NCBI GenBank assembly: GCA_029204225.1
Contig: MU832534.1
Location: 1 to 64,000, forward strand
Reading direction: 5' to 3'
Origin: Diphasiastrum complanatum
Lineage: Eukaryota; Streptophyta; Lycopodiopsida; Lycopodiales; Lycopodiaceae
DNA length: 64,000 nucleotides
Shown: positions 12,301-24,300 of the stretch, piece by piece
Layout: every line of letters begins with the position of its first letter
Position numbering within the stretch: position 1 is the stretch's first letter
Translations under genes and position numbers: made by a program
Notes under the pieces: generated by a model
Databases searched by the model: none
Told to the model about the DNA's origin: nothing
The model's input: only the letters and a program-made list of their open reading frames with translations

Positions 12301-15300
12301 AGGATGCTCATCTTGAGCAATGTACCTCTTCTATGGAAATAATGGATTGTCTCAAAAGTTTCAAGTATGATACATTTCCTAATGCCTTAAAAGTTAGATG
12401 TACACTTGGATGTTATTGATGGATATGTTACAAACTTATCGTTCTTTGACAACTCAAGTTTAGATATATTGACTCATGAACAACAAATTGTAGAATATTA
12501 ATTAGATTAGAGACATTGTAAAATTATTTCTATGTAGTGTGATGAGTGAAATAGTATTATACTTCTTTGTTTTGCACCTGCATTCTTACATGGCAATTGA
12601 AGGAGTAATATCATCCTAGGTATGGAAGTGCCAACTGCAAATATCAACTCAGCAATTTGTAACTTGTGTCACAAATTCTCGTTTGCTGGGAATTTTGCAA
12701 ATAAGTGTTCATGTGATGTATGAAAAAGCTAGAGAGGAAATTTTGTCAAGCGTGTAGTTAATTTGTGGTAGCATTATGACTACTGTTCAGCAGCTTCTAG
12801 TCAATGCTACAATTTAAGATGTTGCATTTGAGTTGGCGAATGAATGGTCTTGTGCCACTCAATAGATATAGAAACACATGACTAGACGAATTTTCATCAG
12901 GCAGATTCAAGGTTACAATTTATCTCAACATCATGGTAGTCATCTTCGTGTCTTTATCAAATCAATCACCATACTATTGTATGGTATGCCAAGCAGCTCA
13001 ACTGCGAGTCCAAGAGATTCTAGTTATATCTAGCTGGCCTCATACGGGAATTTCTTGAATTTGGTATTATTGCATACGAATGTTTTATAATGATATGAAA
13101 AGTTTTTCAAGTTTAGAGTTGATCACTTTCAGCAAATTTCCTACATTTGTCATCATTTTGGAGCATTATCTGTGTCAGAAACTTGACAGGCTATTAGCTA
13201 CAGTAGATAGTCTCCTGGACAACATTTCCGTGCAACAGCGAGAAGATACACTTTTAAAGTATTCTTGGTCTTGTTCAGCTTGTGGAGATTATTTGCAAAG
13301 ACAAAATGAAGAAGACGATCAGGAGTAAGATTTTGTCGAAGGTTTTCCAGGTTTTGCAGGCCTTTGAGATGAATTATGCTATTAAACATAACACTACGAG
13401 CACAAAGGAGACTCAAGTCCAACAGGACAAAATGTTTTGATTAATAAGCATATCAATGATGTTGAATTGCAGCAAAATTCTTCCGATAAGAAACGGGACA
13501 TAAATGATCATAATTTTGACTACTCATTTCGTGAGGTGACTGAAGGTCATCAAAGACTATGTAGTACGTATCAATGTTACGTCTAGGATACTACCCCACA
13601 TAACAAAGGAGATGTGGTATTTTTTTTGATTTTGTACATTTGTAAAAAGACCAAAATACTTAGTTTCTATACTTCTCCAGAGGTTAAGGATAGAGTTAGT
13701 CATGGCAAACAGTGAATAACAAAGCCTAGTGCTATCCCAGATGTTTCAATTTATTCCACTTCTAGATGATTATATATTGTTGCAAAGTGCTTAATTATTT
13801 GCAAGATCGGATAATTTCCTGGAGTCCTTGCATTATTTGATAGTTTCGTCACATTTGCATTATCGAGAGAAAAATACGTTCATTGCTTTTTATGAGAAAA
13901 AACAAAGTGTTTGCTTGATCTCCAATAGCAGTTAGCATGTCAACCCTTTTCAGGAAAACTATTCCATCAAACATAAAAAGAAAATGTGAGGTCCTTCTCA
14001 CAAGATGGAATAGACAAGGGCTGGAGATCCTTTATACATGAGCACCATTTGAACCCGGTACATTGTTCCTCTACATTATTTATGGGATAGTTCATCTGAG
14101 ACATTGCCAAATTTCCCTCACTGATCCCCTAATTGACAATGCTCATGCCCACCTAGAACCTAAACTAAAAGACCTACCTAACATTAGGCATATGGTCCTC
14201 CACTCCCATGTTCGTTCCCTGGCCTTCATATAGAGATGTAACAAACTAGAAACCGATATATGTTCCATAGCTAAATTTGGATAGAGGAGTCTTGCATGTA
14301 TGTCGACACATTGCAACATATTTATGAAGTTGACTAGGTGACTAATGAAAAATACTTTATTTTTGACGTAAAATGGTCTAAGGTCATCTATCGTGGAAGC
14401 AACACCACGATTAGAAATAATAACTCAAAGTTTTTTCAAATTGACTCAACAAAATGTATATTGATGGACTCTCATGACACTTTAGTATTGCCATGACATT
14501 GAGAATAGGTGAGACTCCACATTCTCATGAATTTGTCTTCTACTATGAATTCGAATTTGTCTTCTATTATAAATTTGTGAAATTTATCGATCTATAAGAC
14601 TAATTCAATTTTGTAATTTTTGTGAATTATATTTCATCTAGATCGCATAGAGCCAAGATTGTGGTATGTGATCCAACTTAATGCAAGAAAAGAACGTGTG
14701 TTTGAAGGAAAAAATATTGTAACATTGGATCTTAGTTGCCCGTTCCGGAACGGAACGCGCGTTCCGTTCCGGAATGATGCCCTCAAAAAAAAAAAAATAC
14801 GTTTTCTTTACAAAGGATTTAATCATAAAATGCATTTTTTTTGCTAGATTAAAAAATTTCATTCCGACCAGGAACGTTCCGGAATGTACGGAACGGAACG
14901 TTCCGACCCATTTTGGTCGGAACGGGCTTCTAAGCAATGGATACACAAAACGACCCATATGCAACTTTGAGGTTTAGGGTGAACCTGAATCCATCCAAGC
15001 TCCAAAGAGGAAACAATGAAAGCAGATCTATACATTAAGATATTAAAGAAACAACTAACTTGATATAAGAATCTACATAAGACTCGTTCTCAAACTTCTT
15101 AAAAAAAAAACCAACAATTGGTTATCATTATACCCCTATCATCATAAGAATAAGGAACAAATTGTAAGAACAAGAGAGTTAAGTGCAATTCAGAAAAAAG
15201 ACAAGTGAAGCAAGCATATCCCATCAAGCAGCAAAACTTTTGTGACAAATAATTTACGAGTTCATGTGAGTCCAAGCCAACATGCATTTTCCATTGTTTC

Positions 15301-18300
15301 ATCACTTGAAACCTTGCTTTTTTGGAACTGTTAGAAATCCATAAATCATAATATGGATGGACAGACTAGGATTCGAACCCAGGACCTCCCTCATACCGGA
15401 TGGGATGCTCTACCATTGAGCTATCCGCCCTGTTTGATAGTTCTCTCTAGAGTGTGGATTGATATTCCAACACCCCCCCTCAAGCCACACTTGGTTGGGG
15501 TCCTAACTGTCACCTGCCCCACAACTTGAGCCGCCTAACCATGGCTTTGACACCATGAACTGTTAGGTCTAACTTGGCTCTGATACCATGTTAGAAATCC
15601 ATAAATCATAATATGGATGGACAGACTAGGATTCGAACCCAGGACCTCCCTCATACCGGATGGGATGCTCTACCATTGAGCTATCCGCCCTGTTTGATAG
15701 TTCTCTCTAGAGTGTGGATTGATATTCCAACAGGAACCTCTATGTAGGCACATTTTCTCACATAAAACTAAAACTTCTAGGAAAGAACTTGTAATGTAAC
15801 ACTTCCCTATGTTTGTTAAGTTTAAGTCTGACAAACCACATTCATAATAGCATTGATCAAGCTTTTCATTGGAAAAAGCCCTTCATATTTCTTATTACTC
15901 CTTAAACTTGAACCAAACAATCCTTTGCCTCACATAGCATCTTGTTAAAGCAAGCTTATTCACTTCAATATGTTCCTTCTACATGCACACATTTTCTTGC
16001 TTTGCCATCGAGGATTGTATGTATCTTGTGAATATAAGGTTTGTTCTTTGGTCAAAGTTGCTAAGAGATGAAAAAACTTTGCTTGAGACAAGATCAACTA
16101 CATTTGATCTTCGATTGACTATCTAGCTTAGGTTAGCACTGCTGTCCAAATTCAATCCTAAAGATCTTAGAAGAGAATGAGCTTCACTTCCAGTCCTCCT
16201 AATACCAAGAGATTTTTGCTAACAAAATCCAAGGGCCACAATGGAATCAAGATTAGATATCACCATAAAAAAAGAGGCACAAAGCACATTAAAGCTTTCC
16301 AATACAAATAAAACTCAGAGAATACCTGCAGCTCTTCAGCTTCAAATGAACAGAAGTATGACAAAGTGTGATGTACTCTCGGAAGATGTACCAAGTACGC
16401 ATACCACTGAGATGTAGAACCCTTGGCAATCTCACTCAATAAGTGAATAGTCAAAATCTGCACCCAAACTTTAAGACAAGTCGATTTAAAAACCATGCAG
16501 CACATGTATCTCTTTGAAATTGAAACAGAACCAAATAAATTGAGAATAGCAAATCACTATGTAACAATTTCTTAATGGCAGTTAATTGGAGTTTGAATCT
16601 TATTAATCAGCAAAGAATATACTTTATTTTGAATCTTGTCAATCAACAAAGAATATGATTTCTTTTGAATCTCAACAGTTAACTTTCTCTATGGCATATG
16701 CTAGAATTATCTTGTTCAGCTACATATTTACTAGAAACAACATAGAAATTGGATCTTCTTACTTACTGAAAATGCTTGAAGTGCTAACACATTTTGAACA
16801 AGTGAGAATGAGCCCTTGGACTCAAACTCATGAAAAATCATATTGAATATGATGCGGCAAACAAAAACAAGTTCCATGAGCATTGAGCGTACCATGAAAA
16901 AAAGATAAAATCAATCTGAAGAGTATCTATTATCCTAAAATGGAAACAATCAATTGACAACTTCACAGTTCTAAAAAACCACAATTTGTAGCATTCTGAA
17001 TCGATTCAAATGAACGGATTCGTGACTCTTATTAAGAAGTTTTGTTACCCTTTTTAAAAGATCTGAGCCCTTCTCAAAAAAAATTCAAATATTGAAATTT
17101 CATTCTAGATTCTTCAATCATTTTGCATTTCAACAATTTGCACTCTAGAAAGAAATTTGAATTTAAGCGAATCAACTGGTACCATTGGAAATCTTATGTA
17201 AGCTTTATTAGATTTTGGGCAATGTTAATTTGGCTGACAGATGCAGCATAAGATGGTTCTTCTGAGTGGCTTGTGTTGCGGTTATAAGAGAATTTTAGCA
17301 ATCATACTACATACAAAGGGTATAGTAAAGGACGCTGATACCATATTAGTGGAATAGGCATGGATACGTCACCACCTGTTAAGGATTTGCTCAACCAAGG
17401 AGCTTGGAAAAGCTTGCGGGAACCAGATGCACCCAAGTTTCAATGTCTGATGCCTACTTATTAAATTTTATATGCGCGAACTGATTCTGTTCACAAACTT
17501 AATCTGTTCGCGAATCTGTCACGAATCTTTCGAGCTGATGTGTTCGCAAATCCTTCGTTAGTTTTTCTTTTGCGGAAATCTCAGGATCCTAAGCATGCGA
17601 CTACAAATCACAGTACAGAACAGAAAACAATGAAGCAATCAAGACAACGAGAGCAGTGGAAATCGAGAAGAGAGCAATTACATTATCCATTTGAGGATTC
17701 GAGTGAGTTAATCAGAGTCTCGCTCGTTGGTGGCCTGACACTCAACTCTATTGCTGTGTTCTGCTCGTTGACAAACTTTCATCCACAGCTAATTTTCTTT
17801 CTATCTGCTTCTCTACTTCTTTTCTTCTCTTCTACTTAACCGTGTTGATCCAGAATATCTTTTTATCTCCACTGTGTGGAGTTTACAAGGTAGTTTGAAC
17901 AGAGAATTAAAAGACAAGTCTAAGCTAATCAACTAGTTAGCTATTGTCAGTTATCCTCAGTTCCTTTAGCTGAGCGTGGGGTACAAGACTCCACGCCCGT
18001 CGAGCTGCCATCTGGCAGCACGAATTGTTTTTGTTCGTGTTTCTTCGTTTCGTGTCGTCATCTTCGCTACAAAGTTGCAGGAGTTCACATTATCTAACAG
18101 AGGAGCATGTGTTCGACCGTGTACTAGACCTAAACCATACCCTGCCTGTGCTACACCTGCACCTATACTAGGCCTTGTATGTGATCTTGGAGTTGCCCCT
18201 ACTACAACCTCCTAACAAAACCCTAAATATTCCATTTAACAACAGATTAAAGTTGGAAGAAAGTTAGAAACATTGCACAAAGTGTTACTCATCAGAGTAG

Positions 18301-21300
18301 ACATCCCAGTCACAACGTAGCGGCTAGTCATAACTAGCTGAAACTAGAACACCACAGATAGTATAAAAAAGGATACACTATTTTGACTTCTACTTCTTGT
18401 AGAAATTGGGTTGAAACGTGCAAGTCATGGTAGCAAGATGTTTTAGTACTTTCATTGGAAATTTGGAATGAAACAAACTACAACTCATCCCATGTTATTG
18501 GCTGACCTTGTTCATTTGGAAGCCATAGCTATGCTTAAGAATCCAAGTAAAATGATAAAGCTAAAAGCATGTTAGAATAGATACTCAAAAAAGGCGACAA
18601 AGATCTGCAAAGAACCTTAACGGCTTGAGCTAAATGTTGGATTGATATTGTGATGTAAAGGGTTTGGAGAATCTAGCCTGAGGAATGGCCCACATAGCTG
18701 AGCAAATTGAAATTATTTTGTAAAATAGGTTCACGAAGGATACCATTGAAAAGGAAAACACATAATCACCAAGATAAAATTAACCTCAAAATTGAAGAGT
18801 CATATTCATAGTTGCACAGAAACGCGCTTCTGGGCAAACGTGTTTATGAAACCGCGTTTCTGGCATAGAAACGTGTTAAAAAAAAACATAATATAAATTA
18901 TTTTTTTTAACAATGGGGGGCCATTTAGTTATGATGTTAAAATGGGTATAATGATATTGATCTACTGTCCAAAAAATGCTATTTAGAGATTTTGCCAAAT
19001 TGTGAACGATCCTCAATAAAGCTTCTAGAGGGCAAATAATTGGCCTTTTAGCAATGGGAACAAATTAGGACTGGGCAAAAGGGATCATGACGGGTAGGTA
19101 GTGGGACATTCTAATTTTTTTTATAATTTTTTATATTAAAGGAGTCATAGAATTAATGAACTGTTATCGGTTCACCACGGTTCTGAGAACCGTACGGTTT
19201 TTAAAATTTTTTGCCCAAAACCATGGTGAACCATACTGATTTAATTAATTTTTTTTTTTAGTTTCCCCCCAAAAAATAACCCAAAAATATGCAAAAAAAG
19301 GGCCAAAAAAATCTGTGAATTCTGTGAAATCATCTGTGAAATCTGTCAATCATTAGTATCATCTGTGAAATCATTTGTATCATCTATCAAATGACTCAAA
19401 TCATCTGTATCATCTATACATGATGTGAAATCTGTCAAATCTATCAAATCAGTGATGATTTCAGATGATTTCACATCTTTCAAATCATCTGTATCATCTG
19501 TCAAATCATCTGTACATCATGTGAAATTTGTCAAATCTGTATCATCTGTGAAATCAATGAAATCATCTGTGAAATCTGTGAATTTGCTAATTGATAAATA
19601 AATTATTTATTTATTTCATTAAATACAACAACCGTAACACGGTTCAAGGAACCGTGGTACGGTTCCCAGGACCCACAGTTCTAGGAACTGTGGGTTCTAT
19701 GAAAGGAGTTAAGGCACCTGAACTGGACCATCCTGTACCCAAAACATTCGGCAACCTATACAGATGTAATGCCCTTAATTAGAGCTTTCATCTGATACCC
19801 ATATTGCCCACAAAGAAATCAAAAAAAAAAAAAAAAAACACGTATATGAGAAACGCATCTAGAAACGCAGTGCAACTATGGTCATATTATCATGTAGATT
19901 TCTATGAAGGAAAAAAAGGTCAATTTGAAGCTAAGTGCTCTTGGAAATCGTATTCAAGGATAGAAAGGTTGTGTGTATCAAATTTGGAGAAGGAACAATG
20001 AGTTCATCTGAGTCCTAAATGTGGTAATTTGAAAAGGAGAGAGAACATCCTATTGATTGAGCAAACTACAAACAAGCTAGAAGAGCTATCTTTGACACCA
20101 ATGCAACCCCTTTAAAAATTTCATCAAGAGGATTCATGCATGATTAGAAGTTCAATAACCACAACGTACATAAACATGCGCTTCTAAGATGCTTGAACCA
20201 ACTACCCATAAATATTGCTTAATGTTCATCATTAGTACTTCATTGTTGCAATCATTAGTACTCTTTTTTCTATTCTCTTCTATCATATTCCTTCTTATTT
20301 AGTTATTCCTTTCACATGCATGTTCAAAGTGCTTTAGACCATGATAGTTTTTTAAGCCTTACATGGAAAAGTTTGATTGTAAATGTGAATAGTATTGCAC
20401 TTCAAAAAGAAAAAGCAAAAGCAAACCTCATAAAATTGGCATGTATAGCAAGTATCAAAAGACAGCAAAATCATCATTTAATCTTACTAGTCAAGGTCAT
20501 CAAGAAAAATATTTAAGAAGATGAAATTGATATGTATAGTTTGTATTACAAGCCACTACATCTACTTTATGATAATTTTTATCATAGTAGAGACCTGGGA
20601 AGATGATAAGGCCGGAAAAGAATCTAATATTTTCTTGAGTCTTGGATCTTGTCTTGCAGTCTTGGAGCTCATAAGTGCTTGACCAGGCACTCTCAAGATA
20701 AGTTCTCCTTCACTGAGGTCACGCATTGCAGCCAATCCTCGTCTAGAAAGTAAAAAACAAATGTTTGTTTAGAAATTTGAGGGTGAGGCTTCATTGAAAA
20801 GTACATCTTCAAACAACACTATCAATTTTATATGGAGCAATAAATAAACAAATTAACAGAGGAGTGCCTGAAAAAGGTACAAGTATTAACAATCGAATAA
20901 ATAGTTCCATGACAATTATTGAAAAATGATCAATACAGCTCTCATTTCTTTGTGAATTCAAAAGGGCTCCAAAAGACATCAAAGACACCTAATGGTTGAG
21001 TAAACATATAACAAAGTCATATAATATATTGGTGAGATTTTCCAAGCGAATTTACAAATTTCTTTTTTGATGCAAGCATCCATGATATTTGCAAGATACC
21101 ACTCTTGAAGGATATCACTACTAGTCATCATGGAACAAATAAGGGGATAGAAACAAAGACCTTTTTATATATCAGCATCAATTCCAGGTACGAAACATAG
21201 TTGCAACGAATTGTGATTCACTAGGATTCGCGATTCATGAATCACAATTCGCTATTGAGAATCAAAATTTCTCCAAAAAAAAAAATGTTTAAAACCAAAA

Positions 21301-24300
21301 TGGATTCCCATTTGGCTGCGCATGTGAGAGAGATAAAGAGAGCTAGAGAGAGCTAGAGAGGGTAGATTGTGGCGATTGAACATTTGGCGAGCATCTACTA
21401 GATGATATGAAGACACTGGGCACATTGGCAATGACATGTGAGTTGCACGGGGCAAGAAATCAGCAAACAAAGCTTTTTGGTGAGTTTAGGCTTCATTTTT
21501 TGCAAATGAGTAAATTGAGTTGTAGGAAACATATTTGAGTGGGTGTTTGTTTCTAAACCACCTTTCTTCAAGCCCATGAACCTTCCTACAATGGTAGTTT
21601 TAGCCATTATCACGTGTAATGAAGGATGCAAATTATCACGCAAAATCCATGTGTTTTTTAGCCATCTTTGTCAACTTACATGTAGGAGGTCAATTCAAGT
21701 GTCGTATGATGCTACACTGTGTTCTTCGTGCCTATAGAGACTCCTACGCCATTAGTTTCACCCATTATTGTTCGCAGTGGAAGTTGCCAATGCCATGCCC
21801 TAATCCCATGTGGTTTTTGGCCCTCATTCTGAACTAATCTATAGGCATTTGATTGAGGTGCGGTTTGGTGCTACACTATGTTTCTTCATGATTGCAAGAG
21901 TGCCTAGGATGTCTACTCTGACAAGTGAGAAGCTATGCAACACTTCCAACTTGAACCCATTGTTAAATAGCAAATTTTAGGGTTTCTTGAATGTCGTGTT
22001 GCCACAAGTTTGGAGGGCTATTGTACGCAATTCAATCTTCAATAATGCATATGTAGATGCTTAGCGTTTGAGAAATGTACGGAAAATGTATTGAACATCA
22101 GCTTGTTTGGTTCTTCTTTTGCAAGATTGATTCCATACTGACGGGATGTCAATCGCCTCCAGAGGCATTTGGCCGAGGTACCCGCAAATGGAGATGCTTG
22201 CACTCTGGTGGTATCTTCACAAGATTAGTCACCAAGGTTAGGCCTCATAGCGCAAGATGGGCGACGTTTGCGCATAGCTCTTGCCTTGGGGTATTTGGTG
22301 AGGACGTCCAAAGATTGATGGACATTTATGGGCATGATGGTTCATCCACTGTGACAATGAGACCAACACAAATTGTTCAGGGATCCTAGTGCAACAAGGT
22401 CAAGGCATCGTTTAGGTGTTATACATGGTCCATTAGCTACTCCTTCCGTTCCAGCAATAGCAACAAGGCCTAGTTCCTCAGTTCCACACATATTGCATCA
22501 CCCTTTAAGATCAAGGACAAGCCCTTTCTCATTATCAACAGATGCACCTTAGCACCAGGCTAATTTGGCTAGAGATGGGCAGAGACATCCAACATCTGAC
22601 GCTCCACCATTAGACACACCTTTAGTCCATCCATCACTCCCACAAGGCATGCTAGACCACAACAGCCCTATATACAATAGAGAAGGGTTAGGCCAAGCTC
22701 GCACAAGCCTTGGAGTGTTTATGGTGGAAAAGAGAGTTGCTTGCACAATAAACCAAACAAGTCAGCCGATTTTTTTACGAATGCGAGATTCCTTTTGCAA
22801 TTGTTGACACCTGGGCATTCAGGAAGCTTTGCCATCCAATCGCATCAGTGAATACCACATGGAGGCATCCCAGGAGAGAGGCATTGTGCACAACCCTCCT
22901 ACGTTGAAAGGAGGAGCCATCATATGGGAGTTGAGCTCCATTCGCATGGCGCAGATGTAAGAATCTTGTTCTTATATTTTTTACATGTGTTTCATTTCGT
23001 AAGTACCACACTATAGATTCTTAGTAGAAGCTCCTTAGGCCCTAAACTACCGCATTGTACCTGAAACTACTGGCAACCTACAGAAATGTACTACCCTCAA
23101 TTAGGGCTTCAATTTGATGCCCATGATGCCCACGAACGAAATGCTTCAACAATCACAATTTTCAGCCAAAGAATCCAACTTATAACATTGTTCCAACTAT
23201 ATATCTATCTTGAATTGGACCACATTGTACTTGAAACTACTGGTAGCCTACAAAAACAAAACAAAAAAAATAAGATTCTCAAAACCCTAACCAAAATCGC
23301 AAATGCGAATCACAATTTGCGATTTGCCTTAAGCATCAACTTTATAGTGTATAGTGCAAACCAAATGTTATGACATCCCTACTATGATCATCAACATCCA
23401 AGAGTAGGTACAGTTCACATTCTCAAACATACATCCGTATTCTCCTTCATACATTTGTAGACCAACGTACTAAGTTTCTTTTCATTGGAGGTGAAGGGTA
23501 GACTCAATCATAGTTCCAAAAAATTGCAACTTCATAGATTGATTCAAGATTTAAATCAAGATTCTATAATGCTAAAAATTTCATATTTTCTCCAACATTT
23601 CGGGTTCCTTTTCACATCAAGTACTAGTGTAAATGAATATAATGATAGATTGTACAATTATGACCCTACTCCTAAACCAGACCTGTAGTGGCCATATGTT
23701 CTTTCTTTTTTAAATGTGGGCAAAGACCATTTTTCAGATCAATGAAATTTATAAAAAAAGGATTCGAATTTCAAATCAATGTGAATCTATTTAAAGAAGT
23801 TTGAATCATGATTCAATGTCTAGAACTAAGTATGTGCTAAACCGATATGCAATTACTAGTCTGATTATGAACCCTAAGCGGAATCTTTTCGAATTCAAAA
23901 AGTTGGAATATCTTGGCAATCTAACTTTTCAAATCATAATAGATAGTGGTTTCCTAGAAATTTCCTATGCTCGTCAATCAAGCATTTGTTTTTCAAGAAA
24001 ACTTCTTACTACAACATTTACTTGCATAATTATCTGCACTCATTATCTCTTAGCAATTTCTATGTCTAGCCACTTTTTCTACCACACCACAAAGGGACAC
24101 GTACATTCTTTTGGAACTTGACTCCTATGATTATTCTTTACAAACATTTATTAGCATTCAGGCCATCTGTTAGTATTTGGGACTCCTGTTATCATTGCTT
24201 AGTTACACGCATTCTAAAACGACACCAACACTTGTTCGAATGCAACGAAAAAACACATCAAGGGCAACCACAATTCCAACTTCCCAGTGGGTTTAAATTA

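Larger units (their letters stand above)
15329..15732 (-). mobile_element. TRIM (terminal-repeat retrotransposon in miniature), complete, tRNA-like sequence in each LTR
   Basis: A 404-bp element with two identical 144-bp LTRs (15329-15472 and 15589-15732), each beginning TG and ending CA. It is flanked by a perfect 5-bp duplication GGAAC (15324-15328 and 15733-15737). Read on the minus strand, a primer-binding site TGGTATCAGAGCC (15576-15588) directly follows the 5' LTR. A polypurine tract TTGAGGGGGGG directly precedes the 3' LTR. The 116-bp interior has no ORF. A 5-bp stem hairpin (CATGG/CCATG) sits near 15540-15556. Identical LTRs and an intact TSD imply recent insertion. As a non-coding element it must be mobilised by proteins from elsewhere. 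It lies in intron 3 of the SET gene, same strand. Confidence 0.95.

Noticed and set aside
14638-14977. Overlapping open frames on both strands
   Set aside because: They span the foldback MITE and are shadows of its palindromes.
15359-15430. A genuine stand-alone tRNA gene
   Set aside because: It occurs twice at exactly the same place inside identical LTRs, has a damaged anticodon arm and no downstream T4 terminator; it is part of the TRIM.
17330-17355. Minus-strand TATGGTATCAGCG resembling a primer-binding site
   Set aside because: No LTR end with TG/CA or matching repeat was found next to it.
19310-19585. Regularly spaced short repeats resembling a CRISPR array
   Set aside because: Units are 9-15 bp, irregular and without unique spacers; it is a plant minisatellite.
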